From positions 54,072,501-54,136,500 of the forward strand of contig CM075672.1 of NCBI GenBank assembly GCA_037962975.1: a stretch of DNA of 64,000 bases. The letters run 5' to 3'. Positions within the stretch are counted from its first letter, which is position 1. Every line of letters begins with the position of its first letter. This document shows, piece by piece, positions 1 through 11,407 of the stretch. Source of the DNA: Clitoria ternatea (taxonomy: Eukaryota; Streptophyta; Magnoliopsida; Fabales; Fabaceae). The notes under the pieces are model-generated. The model was not told the origin of the DNA. It did no database searches and saw only the letters and a program-made list of their open reading frames with translations. A program made the position numbers and the translations under genes.

Positions 1-893
1 TTTAAAACAATAAAAGAAAACCAAAAAGGTGTGAATAAAGTGTCATTAAAATTGTAAAAATTTTGTATAAGGTTTGAGTGTATAAATTTTGAATTCCAGT
101 GTACATACGCAATTCACCAAAATAATAAAATTGTGGATCAGGAAGTACGCATACATACATTCCAAACTGGGCGTTGTTACGCGTAATTAAATCAGCATCA
201 GACCCCCTCTAGCTCTCAAACGAGAACCTTCACACTTGAGCAAGCTCGGGGAGTCACAAGCATGACTCTTTTGTTATGCCTCGCGCTTGAGTGAGGACTA
301 TGCGCTTGACTGAGGAACTCCACACTCTAAGCGCTACCCCTATACCAAATTGACGCTTGAGCGTGACTCTTTCACGCTTGAGCGTGACCTTCCCCTGTTC
401 CTAGCGTGCTTGAGCTTACTTTTACTCACGTCTGAGCATGAGCTTCCTAGCTAGGACTGATGTTGAAAAAGTCCTACGCTTGAGCGTATTAAGGCACGCT
501 TGAGCGTGCTCAGGTTTGGAAATAGTTAGAATCTTATTTTTCTAAGTTGTCGCTTAAGCGAAAGGTTGGGCGCCCAAGCGTGAAGAGCTCCTGATCCTAG
601 TTACCACTATCACGATTGAGTGTGGTCCTTCGATGCTTGAGCGTGCCCCATGATGCTTTCTCCTCGCTGAAGCGGTGATGCTTACGCTTGAGCATGCTCA
701 TGACTCAACAAAATTCCAGCTTTGCGCTTGAGCGAACTAGTGTACGCTTGAGCGTGACTTATGGCTATGCCCCACGCTTAAGCGTGATAGTGCAAGGTTG
801 GGCGTGGTTCAGACCTGTTGCCATCTTTGTGCTTTAATTTGGGCGTATGTACACCCAAGATTCAAGGTACCTACGCATCATCAGGCATTAGGT
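1..893 (+). repeat. Dyad-rich spacer of plus-strand Athila-like element A
   Basis: No coding capacity is visible. The stretch from about 190 to 800 is packed with inverted repeats of the form CGCT-NN-AGCG, mostly ACGCTTGAGCGT. Several come in doublets two helical turns apart, for example 353-364 with 374-385 and 476-487 with 496-507. CGTACATACGC-type motifs occur near 100-150 and return in the LTR at 4280-4420, which ties both to one element. By position, upstream of a promoter-like block and the env-position gene, this is the spacer that follows pol in Athila-type elements. The pol itself would lie left of the window. Confidence 0.6.
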
Positions 894-1175
894 TCAGCAG
901 TATAAAAACACTCTCAGCGTACAAACCCTAACTCTTTACGTTGGAAACTTGGGTTTTAAAGAGGAAAAGGCACAATATCTGGATTCCTTTGAAAGGTAAC
1001 ATCTTTTCACTTCTTCATTTCAGTTAATAGTTAGAATTCTTATATTTCAGTGTTTAATTTCAAATTTCTTGCATCCATCATATCTTTTCATCTCACATTT
1101 TTATTTTGCTATGGTTGTGCTGTTTGTGCATTTGCACCTATTTAGGCACTATAAATACCATCCTTAACACTCACA
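894..1175 (+). promoter_or_regulatory. Putative internal promoter and leader of the env-position gene
   Basis: A TATA-like box, TATAAAAA, lies at 901-908. It is followed by a leader of about 270 bases with pyrimidine-rich stretches, and the first ATG in good context is at 1176. Athila-type elements are thought to express their third gene from a subgenomic transcript, so a promoter here would make sense. Promoter function is inferred from position and the TATA-like box only. Confidence 0.4.
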
Positions 1176-2523
1176 ATGTCCACGAGATCACAAAGACTTT
1201 TTAGAAAACCAAAAAGAGTGGTTGAAATGAAAAGTGTAAAAAAAACACCAAAAGAGAAAGGAAAGGGGGTGGCTACTGTAAGTACTCCTGTTTCTCCACC
1301 ACCTAAAAAGAGTAAAAGCCTTGAGGAGGAAAAAGAACTCCAAGAGAAATGAGGATTTTGATGGGCATAGGTTTAGGGACTTCAAGGCTGCTCAAGAATA
1401 TGAGAAAAAATTCAAAAATAGAGGAGTAATAAGGGAAAGGGCTCTGGTCCTTGATGAAGATAATTGCTCGAATATTGATGTAAAGGCTGCTATGTTTGAA
1501 AGAGGATGACAGTATTTTAATGAGAACTTAGGCAATGGTTATCAAGAACTCACTAGGGAATTTAATGCCAATCTAAGGGCCAATTCTATTGAGGATAAGT
1601 TTCCTTTTTCTTCCTTCTTGAGAGGAGTCATCATTCCTCTATCTGGTCATATACTGAATAAGCTTTTGAAAATACCTATCTTAGATGGTGAAGGATGTCA
1701 CTACACTAGGAAAGTGGATATCTTTCATAGGGTTGAAAATGAGAATCTTTAGAAAGAAATTTTAGAGGAATGCTATGAACAAGGAGCTGCATATATAACA
1801 AAAGTGAGTGGTGCACCAAAAAGTGTCAGGAAGAGTTGTATGAATCATCTCCCCCTCTTATGGTGCCACTATGTCCTTTCATCCCTGTAACTTGTGGCTC
1901 ATGCTATTGAGGTTGCCATTAAGAGGTTGGTGTTAATTTACTATTTAATGAGAGGCCTGTATGTTAACTTGGGTGAGTTAATACTGGAGGAGATGATGAA
2001 AGCCATTGAAAAAAATCTCCAACTGCCATATTGCTCTGTTATCACTTTGTTGGCCCAAAAGAATCAGGCTAGGTTGAACTATGAAAAATTGAGAAAGGTG
2101 AAGCCTGAAAGGATTATGGACAAGTACTGGGTGATAGACCATATTGACCACTTTATGCCTCAAGAGTCAAAGCACCAGAGACAACCCAAACCAACATCTT
2201 TTGCACCACCACCCCCAACAGGTCCAGATACTTCTTTTGACCTCTCTATGGTAATACAAGAACTTCAAGTCATGAAGAAGATACAGCTAGGAACCTATGA
2301 TCTGGTCCTGAACCATGATTTGATGCTAAGGAAGATTGCCACTACACTGAATGTGGACCACACTGAAGAAATGGGAGTTCCACCTGACAGAGACTTATCG
2401 TTGGCTTCCATTGGATTCACCATTCCCTCTAATGACACACCTTTAGCAACTGAATTTCCATCCCATCCTGAGCAAGACAATGATGAGCCTATGGATGAAG
2501 AAAATAAAGAAGAGGATGACTGA
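1176..2523 (+). pseudogene. Broken env-position gene with putative plant transposon protein domain
   Basis: The start at 1176 opens a basic, Lys/Pro-rich N-terminus (starts MSTRSQRLF). Near 1320-1350 the frame shifts by one, and the rest reads in one frame to 2523 with stops at 1507-1509, 1750-1752 and 1888-1890. The first stop is TGA in a context where Trp would fit. The body has an EYEKKFKNR-like segment, an RGVIIPLSG segment, WCHYVL, and a Lys/Arg- and Pro-rich tail ending in an acidic stretch (DDEPMDEENKEEDD-like). From memory this is the pattern of the 'putative plant transposon protein' domain (Pfam PF20167) found near Athila-like pol genes. Its molecular function is unknown. It sits where env-like genes sit, downstream of a promoter-like block and upstream of the 3' UTR, polypurine tract and LTR. 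A frameshift plus three stops make it a pseudogene. Confidence 0.7.
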
Positions 2524-4076
2524 TATTTTACTTTGCTTATATTCCTATTATGTTATTTTCATGTTATAATAACTTTATTATAGTATCTTGTCTTGAACAA
2601 TGTATTCCCTTTTCAGTTATAATGAAATTATATTTTCCCTATTAAGTTGTTGTTATTATTCTTTTCTGATTTGTATTATCTAATTCGTGTAAGCCATCAC
2701 TCACCAAATCCTTGCCATATAGGTAAAAAGGGAAGTAACCTATCCTCTTATCTCATTAATTTATGAAATGTGTTAACTGTGTTTAATTTAGAATCCATCT
2801 TAACTATTTAAATCTTGCTGATTCTCAGGCATCAATTGGATAAATTAATTGATTCGCATTCCTTGATTCATGATCCTTGTCCATAACTATTTTAATCCTG
2901 TATTACTTGTATATATATCATGCTAGTTAGCAATCTGAATTTATAATCTCGCATTAAGTTTAGGGACATAATTGGCTGATTACCCGTAATTTATTAGCTT
3001 TTGAACCTTTATTATTATTTCTTTTCCGAGTGTGCCTGCATTCTTGCTTAGTGAAACAGAATTTGCTTCAGTGCTTGCTAATGATTATATGTTTGCCAAT
3101 TAGAAATGATGAAGGCCTTCTTTGTAAATTAGCCAGGACCAAATTTAGCCATCCTTGTCAATTTTAATTATCCTTTGACCCAATAGCTATGTTTGAGCCT
3201 GAGACCCTTTTATTCTAATTATGCACCTAACTTTACAAGCCTATTTATCTGAGAAAAACCAAGTGAATTTTCCCAGGATGTTCCATTGATGAATTGCTGA
3301 GTCTTATCTTATTGCTAGGGACTAGCAAGTTCTAAGTTTGGGGATGAAGAGTGTGCCTAACAGCAATTAAAGGACACACTCTGACCTTAATTATGGATGA
3401 GGATTTTGAGAAATGAAAGGAAGAACAGTAAACCGCAAAAGAAAAGTGAGAAGTCAGCAAAGCAATTCCTATATAGAAGGAAAATGGTATTGAAAAAAAA
3501 TGAAAGAGAAGACAGAAAGAAAGAAAGAGTCTAAAGGACTGAAAGAGAAGAAGGTGCAAAGCACCATAAATAGTTGAGTTATCCTTCATCTGAAAAAAAA
3601 TGAAAAAATGAAAAGCAAAAGAGCTGGTTAGTAGAGACATTTAAGTTAAGATTGAGGCAAGGTATCAGTGGGCACATCTTTTAACCCAACATTGACTAGA
3701 AAAACAAAAATGGAGCCTCTAGCCTAACCCTATTACAAGCTTAAAAAGCCCTTGCTGATCCTATTATGCTAGCATATGTCATGATGTTTAGAACTGTTGC
3801 AAGCCTATGTTGATCTGACAATTATACAGGTGATGAGTGCATGAAATTAACCCTATACACTGAGAGACGAGTGAAACACTAATCCTTGTGAGGAAAGCAT
3901 CACCAGCTTGTTCCCAAAGGAAGTGTGAGTAATTATATCTTCAAAATTTGTAGAAAGAAAGCATGAAGGGTATTCAATAATTAGAGTATGAATTAAGTTA
4001 AGGAAATGTTGATTGTCTTGAGTAAGTGCAATTGATTTAATTAATCTGAGTCCTTCCTTGAGGACAAGCAAGCTTT
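2524..4076 (+). other. 3' UTR of element A
   Basis: This 1.55 kb is AT-rich and non-coding, between the env-position pseudogene and the LTR. It holds a first polypurine-like motif, AAGTTTGGGGATGA, within 3329-3346, an A/G-rich tract at 3400-3620, and the conserved phrase TTGAGGACAAGCAAG at about 4056-4071. The same order (a 'rAAAAGrCC..TTGATCC'-like block, GAGGACAAGCAA, polypurine tract, TGATAA) recurs at 7206-8476, so both are 3' ends of related elements. Short open frames here carry no recognisable protein. Confidence 0.65.
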
Positions 4077-4089
4077 AAGTTTGTGGATG
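4077..4089 (+). promoter_or_regulatory. Polypurine tract of element A
   Basis: The purine-rich AAGTTTGTGGATG directly precedes the LTR start TGATAAG at 4090. In the related copy at 8461-8475 the same position reads AGGTTGGGGAGAGTT. It would prime plus-strand DNA synthesis in reverse transcription. The T within the G-run may be a later mutation. Confidence 0.6.
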
Positions 4090-4613
4090 TGATAAGTCTT
4101 GAAAAGACTTAATAATTTCATCTTTAATTTAACTTAATCCATCAATTATTGTTAAGTTTGGCATCATTATTTAATAAATTATCATTCTTTTGTGTTTTAG
4201 TTATTTAATTCAAATGTGTCTAAATCAACCAAGAATTAATTAAAAAGATAAGTACATAAGGAAATATGTTTATTTGAGAGATTCATTAACCTAGCGCACA
4301 TATGCTAGAAAGCCAGCGTACATACGCTAGGCATTTATATGTTGTATTTTACAGGATCAGGTGCAGGACATCAGCGTACATACACTGGAATCTTAGTGTA
4401 CATTCGCGCACAAACAGAATCAAATAAAGAGAAGAATTAGCAAGGCATATGATCACGCTCAAGCGTCCATCCTTCACGCTCAAGTGTGAGGTCAACATAC
4501 AAGCCACGCTTAAGCGAACAAGTTTCACGCTTAAGCGTGAGCCTTGCAATCCACATAAAACTCCATGCATGCATCAAAGTTAAAGCACCACGCTCAAGCA
4601 CCTATGTACCACG
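4090..4613 (+). repeat. Left part of the 3' LTR of element A
   Basis: It begins TGATAAGTC right after the polypurine tract. This part corresponds to U3: it has CGTACATACGC motifs (4310-4400) and dyad doublets at 4455-4466 with 4476-4487 and at 4506-4517 with 4527-4538. It stops at CCACG (4609-4613), where a minus-strand element was inserted. The rest of this LTR, with a TATA box, resumes after the matching CCACG at 19299-19303, and a second copy of that right part follows CCACG at 6120-6124. Confidence 0.7.
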
Positions 4614-6119
4614 TGGTAAGCGATAAACGTGGTATAATACAAACTTAAGCCAAAGCTTGGTATGTAAAGAAGTGAAGTGTTCAAATAAAAGAACCAAGTT
4701 TGTATAATATGAGTTCAATGGAACATTTGTGCCAAGTTTAAACACAAATTGTAGTATAGTATAGATGTCGTTCCACTGAGGAGGTGTTGGTTTGAAGATC
4801 TTAGTTCTTGAATTGATTTTGACAAAAGATTTGTTTTGATTTTGTTGTACAAAAGGTTGAATACAATGTAAACTATAAGTATTGAAAAGACTAACAGTAA
4901 AGAGTTTTGGTAAAAATCAGATTTGGAAAACTGGGATTGGTTTCATCGCATCTCACCTTTCGTAACCTAAATAAATTGGCACGTATATAACTTGAAATGA
5001 TAATTTCTACGTCACAATCAAAGTCATTTGTATCGATCCCTCAACTATAAAATTCATAAGAATTATTTCAAACTGCTGATCCTTCAGTCACTTTGAAATC
5101 ATTCCAGCATTATCGATCGATTGTTTCGACGTTTGTTACGTTAGATGCCATCCCTAGTCAGCTACTCACAACAAGCATTTTTTTCAGATTTGTTTTCAAA
5201 AGTTTCTTCCTAGTATACTTAAGAAAACTTAAAACAAGAAAATAGTGATCAAGTACTTTCAGGAATTAATGGCAGAATGAAACATAAAAATTATGAAATC
5301 TCATTAACATACATAAAAACCTACAGAAGCATTACTTCAGGTTTGAATTGATTACAACCAATCCCAATAAAGGAAATTTAGCTATTCATTTGAGGGATTA
5401 CACTTAAGCTTTCCTTTCTCACGCTTAAGCGTAAGCCCACTTGTGTAGTGCCCATGCAGGAATATTCAGAGACATGCAGAACCAAACAGAAGTGCTTGAG
5501 CTGGCATCACACCATTGGGCCATTTTTAATTCAAGACTCCATACTGCATGAGTCATGCAAGATCTTAATGGTCACGCTCAAGCGTGAAAGGTCCTGATGC
5601 TTTCTGATTATTCTTTGCTCAGACCACGCTCAAGCGAGCTCGAGTTTAGGCTTTTCTTTTTATCATTCACGCTCAAGCATAGGTTGCTTGAGCTCAAGCG
5701 TGAGGTACCTTTGTTGTTCCCTTGATGTTACACTCAGCCTTGCTTCAGTCACGCTCAAAGCGTGCTTTCCTTCCATCACTCACACTTAAGCATGAGATAC
5801 TTGAGCTTAAGCGCAATTGTCACGCTTGGACCATGCTTCAAGCGTGAGGGGGGGCCTAATGGTACTTGGTTTCTTTTTAATCCACGCTCAAGCATGGGGT
5901 CTGTTCACCCAAACGCCCAGGTAATGATTTCACACATTATCCTTCAAGACCAAGTAAGCTAATTTGATTGTTTCTTTGAACATCTTGCAAATCTTCAAGA
6001 GTATTGTTAATGTACTTATTTATAAAAGAATCACACTTAATTTTTCACCAAATTAGTCAAGTTCTTTGAAAAATGAGTTAAATTGAAGCATGAAATCAAT
6101 GTCTAATACACCTTTATCA
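4614..6119 (-). repeat. 3' LTR (or solo LTR) of the minus-strand Athila-like element
   Basis: On the minus strand it starts TGATAAAGG at 6119 and ends in CTTACCA at 4614. It closely matches 17770-19298, including an identical 66-codon antisense open frame (5762-5962 and 18942-19142), but lacks about 140 bp present there near 18450-18590. It is bordered by CCACG on both sides (4609-4613 and 6120-6124), so viewed alone it looks like a solo LTR with its own target duplication. The U3 half is full of CGCT-NN-AGCG dyads. The far end (about 4700-4800) has the GTGGAACGACA-type sequence often seen near Athila LTR ends. Confidence 0.8.
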
Positions 6120-7205
6120 CCACGCTTAAGCGTGAAGTTTATTTAAAGACACGCTCAAGCGCAGCAAGTCACGCTTAAGCGTAAAGGCATCCTGCATGCA
6201 TCCAAGTGAAAGGATTCAAGTTCATCTTTGCAATCTTACCATGCAGTAACGTGAAAGCAAGTATCAAATTATATTTGAAGAGTTAAACAAGCGTTTCACG
6301 TGAAGATTATTGGCACAGTACATGATACTACTTCAACGTCAAATTGCAATAGTGACCATTAGTTGTGTATCAATTACTGTTTATTTTTGTATTTTAGTAA
6401 CTTAAGTATTGTTTGTAATTAGTTTAGTTATTTTAATTATTAACTAGTTTCTTTTGTAATTAATTAAGAGTTAGTTAGTTAGCTTTAAGTTATCTATATA
6501 TATTTGTAAAAAAAGGGGGAACAGACAGAAGTAATAACACGATTCATTTTCTCATTTCTAATCTCTCTCTAATTCTTTTCTCTCTCTAAACTCTCTCTTC
6601 CATGTCTTTCCATGTTCCTTCTTCTAAAACCATTCCCATAGGTTTCTAAACCCCTAGGGTTGGGATTGCTGAAGCTTCCGATGGAATCTTGAAGCTGCAT
6701 TGAGGAAATTATCTTCTGAAGCAAGAGGAGAACAAGCTGAGAAGTGGATCTACTCTGTTGAATTGAAAAATTCAGAACCAAATGAAGAATCTCACCAGTG
6801 AGGAATCATGGTTGAGGCTTAGGTAACTTCTGGCTTCCTAACTAATTCAGGCCTAGTAAGTAGGTGAATAGTTAGGGTTCAATCTCCAAATTTGCATTAG
6901 ATTTCTCTGTCACAGAACACCTAAGGGATTAGGGTTTAATGCTTAGGAATTAGTGTTAGTCACCTAAGGAATTAGGGATTAACCAACTGTGAATTATCCT
7001 CTTGCATTTGGAGCTTGATTAAACCTTAATTGCATGTTTCTTGATGAAATTGTGAGCTGAAGTAATCCTAACCTATCTTCCATCAATTAAATTTTATCTC
7101 TTTTATTGTTACTAAAAATATAAAAACATAGAAAGTATAAAACAACAAAAACAGAATGAATTCTTCACTGCGTTGTTCTGGTTCAGCTTGTGCTAGTCCA
7201 AGATT
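6120..7205 (+). repeat. Second copy of the right part of element A's LTR
   Basis: It matches 19299-20385 along its whole length and diverges sharply after AGATT at 7205. It holds dyads at 6122-6133, 6151-6162 and 6171-6182, a TATA box (CTATATATATTTGTA, about 6493-6507), a pyrimidine-rich CTCTCT leader and an AAACCCTAGGG segment, all typical of an LTR promoter and R region. Here it sits inside the minus-strand element instead of outside it, so it marks a duplication or recombination. Confidence 0.75.
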
Positions 7206-8460
7206 TTTTAAACTATTTAGTTTTTCTCTCTAAATTTTTAAACTGTTATTGTTTTTTGACATTTTATGGTTTTACTTTGAGTTTTTAATAGTTTGACATT
7301 ACTACAGTATCTTCTTTAGTCATTCTAAAATTTTTGTATGATTCTGTGTTATGGTTGAATGGATGCAACATGCTAAGAAAATTGAAATAATTTTTGAAAA
7401 ACACCAACCAAGAATAAATTTTTTATCAAAGAAAAGATTCTGAGCAGCAATTCTTTTAGATAGTAACATTGATTTTGTAAAGGCAAACCAGTTAATTTAA
7501 GAACCATGAAAAAGAAATAAATGAACTATTAAAATTGTTTACATGCTTGAACCTTTTTCTGTTAGAATATGGAAGTATACCTTATAACCCGATGAGTAAT
7601 AAGAAATTTAAACACTGAGAGTCTCATTAGAATTTGTTAAGTTTGCATTGCCTAATTTTCTGATTAACCTTTTTTGTAAAAAATAAAGCAAGGAAATGAT
7701 CAAGGCAATTTTGAAAATAAAATTAGCCCAGAGCCAAAAAGCTACCCTAAAAAATATGCCCTATTCTTTAGTAGCCCATTTTGAGCCAAAAATTTTATTC
7801 TATAAAAACACCCTAACCTAAGCATGAGAAATAAATTCCTACCCTATCAGCATGCTTATTTTTTGAAAGAGCATAAAATACTTTTCCAAAGGGTGATGAA
7901 AGAAATGGAGGCTGAAAAAGACAATGCTAAAAATAGTAAAGTTCTCCATCTAGAAATTTAAAAAAAATGGAGAACTAGAAAAAGAGAAATAAAGAATTCT
8001 GTAGCTTAAAAAGGAAAAAGCCTCATAAACTATGAAAATTTCAGAACCTATGCTCTTCTTCATGTATGCATTTTGAATCCAAGAAAAACCAAGAATTCTT
8101 GTTTAGCCCAGCCTCATTACAACCCTGAAAAGACCTTTTTGATCCTTGCTATTCTTATGATTTTGATTTTGATTGGAAATGACTGGCAATGTTAACCAGG
8201 CAGTTCTTATGATGGATGTGTGAACAGACACCTAGTGAGAAATAATGAGAATTCCTTATTCTTACAGCAATTGGTTACCTGCTTTGTTAAAAATTAAATA
8301 GTGCATTACATTTCAAAGAAATGGGATTAAGGATGTTATTTGCCTTAAAGAAGTTAAACTGAGATTACAGTCTTTTAAATTTTGTCTGTAAGTGAATCTA
8401 ATCTTCTTGAATACTTGATTTTCCTTCCAACTTCTTTTACTTGAGGACAAGCAAAACTCT
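7206..8460 (+). other. Plus-strand 3' UTR fragment of an Athila-like element
   Basis: This is AT-rich and non-coding. Its layout follows element A's 3' UTR at 2524-4076, with an AAAAGACC..TTGATCC block near 8130 and GAGGACAAGCAAAA just before the polypurine tract. It leads into an LTR of the same family as the minus-strand element but in the opposite direction. It begins abruptly at 7206, inside what should be element A's LTR. Confidence 0.65.
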
Positions 8461-8475
8461 AGGTTGGGGAGAGTT
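8461..8475 (+). promoter_or_regulatory. Polypurine tract before the plus-strand LTR fragment
   Basis: AGGTTGGGGAGAGTT abuts the LTR start TGATAAAGG at 8476. It is a cleaner version of the tract at 4077-4089. Confidence 0.75.
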
Positions 8476-8851
8476 TGATAAAGGTGTATTATACATTGAT
8501 TTCATGCTTCAATTTAACTCATTTTTCAAAGAACTTAACTAATTTGGTGAAAAATTGAGTGTGATTCTTTTATAAATAAGTACATTGTCAATACTCTTGA
8601 AGATTTGTAGGATGTTCAAAGAAACAATCAAATTAGCTTACTTGGTCTTGAAGGATAATGTGTGAAATCATTACCTGGGTGCTTGGGCGAACAGACCCCA
8701 CGCTTGAGCGTGGATTAAAAAGAAACCATGTACCATCAGACCCCCCCTTACGCTTGAAGCGTGGTCCAAGCGTGACAATTGCACTCAAGCTCAAGTATCT
8801 CACGCTTAAGCGTGAATGATGGAAGTAAAGCACTAAGCTTGAGCGTGACTG
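8476..8851 (+). repeat. Plus-oriented 5' fragment of the Athila-like LTR
   Basis: It starts TGATAAAGGTGTATTA and matches the beginning of the LTRs at 6119 and 19298 (minus) for about 375 bp. The match stops near 8851, just after an AGCTTGAGCGTGA dyad. It carries the same 66-codon antisense frame (8633-8833) with some substitutions. Orientation is opposite to the two other copies of this LTR. Confidence 0.75.
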
Positions 8852-9430
8852 AGATAATGGCCATGCGCTTAAGTGCTCTTATACATGCTTGAGCATGAAC
8901 ATACCTAATGCCTTGATTTTACCTTTTCGTTGAAGCGAGAAATCATTCACTTAAGCGATTTTGAGATAGAATCAAATTTTAAGTTCCTCCCTTGAGCGAA
9001 GGAAGTCACGCCTGGGTGTGATCAGGATGTGAGACTTCTGATTTTAGGTCTCTACCTTGCCTTGCTTAAGCTACCATACCCACGCTTAAGCGTGTATCAT
9101 TGTGATGCTTTGCCTTATTACCTCGCTCAAGCTTGAATCCATTCGCCTGAGCGATTTTAAGACAGAATCAAAAATTGAGCATCCTAGCTTGAGCGTGGTT
9201 TTCTACGCTTGAGCATGTTGACTTGTCTTGTACTTCCCTTTGTACTTGGCACTTTTAGCACTTAAGGTTGGATGATGGGTGATGATTGTGATGAGTTGAC
9301 CTGAGAAATAAAAGAAAACTTCAATCATAAGATAAAATTTACTTAAAGTAAATACAACAGGATGAAAAGAAAACATAAAAGATTAGGTTGCCTCCCAAAA
9401 GCGCTTTGTTTAACGTCATTAGCTTGACGC
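8852..9430 (-). repeat. Dyad-rich post-pol spacer of the minus-strand element
   Basis: The stretch contains CGCT-NN-AGCG dyads and doublets, for example 9123-9134 with 9143-9154. At 9385-9430 it shows, on the minus strand, the GGGAGGCAACC and AATGACGTTAAAC phrases that I recall directly after the integrase stop in Athila-like elements. It is therefore read as the spacer following pol, equivalent to 1-893 in element A. The promoter, env-position gene and 3' UTR expected next are missing. Confidence 0.6.
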
Positions 9431-9442
9431 CTGAATGTTTGA

Positions 9443-10822
9443 TCATGGATCCCTCAAATGAATAATGGTTGTGACCTTTTCCACCTTTCCTCCTAGATAA
9501 GGTTTGAGTCTTTGACCATTCATCACCCAGGTTCTCTCAGATTTAGGGTCTTGTAATTCGATGGATCCATAAGATCTTACTTCTTTTATAATGAATGGTC
9601 CTGACCATTTGGATTTTAGTTTTCCTGGGAACAATTTTATCCTTAAATTAAACAGGAACATAGATTGTCTTGGATAAAAACTCTTTTTTACAATGTGCTT
9701 GTCATGGTAAGCCTTCACCTTTTCCTTATAGATTCTTGAAGATTCATAGGCTTCCATCCTCCATTCTTCCAACTTGTGCATCTAAATGTTTCTTTCTTGA
9801 GCTGATGCCTTTAGGTCATAGTTGAGTATTTTCATTGCCCATAATGCATTGTGTTCAAGCTCTACAGGAAGATGACAATTTTTTCCATACACCAACTGGT
9901 AAGGTGAAAATCCAGTTGGTGCTTTGTAGGCTGTTCTATTTGCCTATAAAGCGTCATCAAGCTTCAAGGACCAATTTTTCTTATTATGGCCAGTTGTCTT
10001 TTCTAGTATCCTCTTGATCTCTATGTTGGACACTTTTACTTAGCCATTGGCTTGAGGGTGATATGGAGAGGTTACCTTGCGCTTTACTCCATAGTGTTTT
10101 AGGCACCTTTGAAGTTGAATGTTGCAGAAATGAGAACCTCCATCACTTATCAGCACTCTTAGGGTACCAAACCTGCTGAAAATGTTTCTCTTGAGAAACT
10201 TAATCACAATTTTGGCATCAGCTTTCACACAGGCCATCGCTTCTACCCACTTTAACACATAATCTACTGCTACGAGGATGTACTCATTTGAAAGTGAAGC
10301 AGGTAGGGATTCAACAAAGTCTATGCCCCAGCAATCAAAGACTTCTATTTCAAGAATGGTGGTTAATGGTATCTCGTTCCTTTTTGATATGCTACCTGTC
10401 CTCTAACATGTATCACAATGCTACATAAAAATATTAGCATCTTTAAACAATGAAGGCTAATAAAAACCTGATTGAAGGATTTTAGCTATTGTCCTCTCTC
10501 CATTGAAGTGTCCTCTATAGGGTGAGCTATAATAGTGCCATAAGATGTTACTGGATTCTTCCTCAGATACACATCTTCTCAGAATATGGTCTGATCCCAG
10601 TTTAAACAGGTATAGATCATCCCATATAAATTTCTTTGCATCTTTTAAAAACGTTTTCTTCTGTTGCCGTGAAAGGTCATCAGGGAGCACTCCTACAGCT
10701 TTAAAATTTGCCATGTCCGTGAACCATGGTCTATTCTGGATTAACAATAACTTTTCATCTGGGAAGTCATCTTGAACTTTCAGTTGCGCTTTTGAAACTT
10801 CATCATTAATCAATCCTGACAA
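9443..10822 (-). pseudogene. Athila-like integrase (degenerate)
   Basis: On the minus strand a single frame, broken by stops, encodes in order an HHCC-type zinc-binding region (WHYYSSPYRGHF and a HCDTC-like pair near 10440), the catalytic core and the C-terminal region. The core shows the first Asp in WGIDFVESLP (about 10320) and the second in SDGGSHF (about 10165). Near 10040 the family motif is damaged: the Gln before it is TAA and the expected catalytic Glu reads Lys (AAA). The C-terminal part (9443-9781) has KWSGPF and ends IHLRDP. At least six in-frame stops lie between 9782 and 10459. It is in the same frame as the RNase H and RT upstream. It would have inserted the element's cDNA into the genome; it cannot be functional. 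Confidence 0.85.
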
Positions 10823-11407
10823 GTGGTCAGCTACATGGTTTTCACTTCCTTTTTTGTCTCAAATAATCAAATTGAATTCTTGTAGATAAAGAATCCATCT
10901 GATTAGCCTTAGTTTAGATTCGGATTTGTTTAGCAAATACTTAATAGCTGCATGGTCTGTAAAAACAATAACTTAGGACCCAATTAGATATGATCTAAGT
11001 TTTTCAAGGCCATACACTATTGCTAGGAATTCTTTTTCTGTTGTAGCATAACTTATTTGAGCTTCATTCAAAGCTTTACTGGCATAGTGTATGGGATGAA
11101 AAACTTTAGATTTTCTTTGGCCAAGCACTGCACCTATTGTATAGTTGCTTGCATCACACATCATTTCAAAGTTAAGTTCCCAATTAGGAGCAACTATAAT
11201 AGGAGTAGTTGTTAATTTTTCTTTTAACAAATCAAAAGCAGGTAACCATGCATCAACAAATTGAAAAGAATTATCTTTTTGCAATAAATTACTTAGAGGT
11301 TTAGCAATCTTGGAAAAGTCCTTGATGAACCTCCTGTAGAATCCTACATGTCCTAGAAAGCTTCTTATTCCTTTGACATTAGTTGGTGGAGGCAGTTTGT
11401 AAATTAT
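10823..11407 (-). pseudogene. Athila-like RNase H (degenerate)
   Basis: Minus-strand frame continuous with RT and integrase. The segment 10973-11284 holds the first catalytic Asp in MMCDASNYTIGAVL, followed by YASKALNEAQ and YATTEKEFLA with its catalytic Glu. After a TAA at 10973 the frame goes on with VFTDHAAIKYLL (third acidic residue) and later a TGA near 10860. It also carries the RT-RNase H connection (FLGHVGFYRRFI, about 11330-11370). RNase H removes the RNA template during reverse transcription. Confidence 0.85.

Noticed and set aside
5762..5962. 66-codon open frame, identical at 18942-19142 and similar at 8633-8833
   Set aside because: It lies antisense within copies of one LTR; the LTR itself is conserved, and the frame has no recognisable domain or start context.
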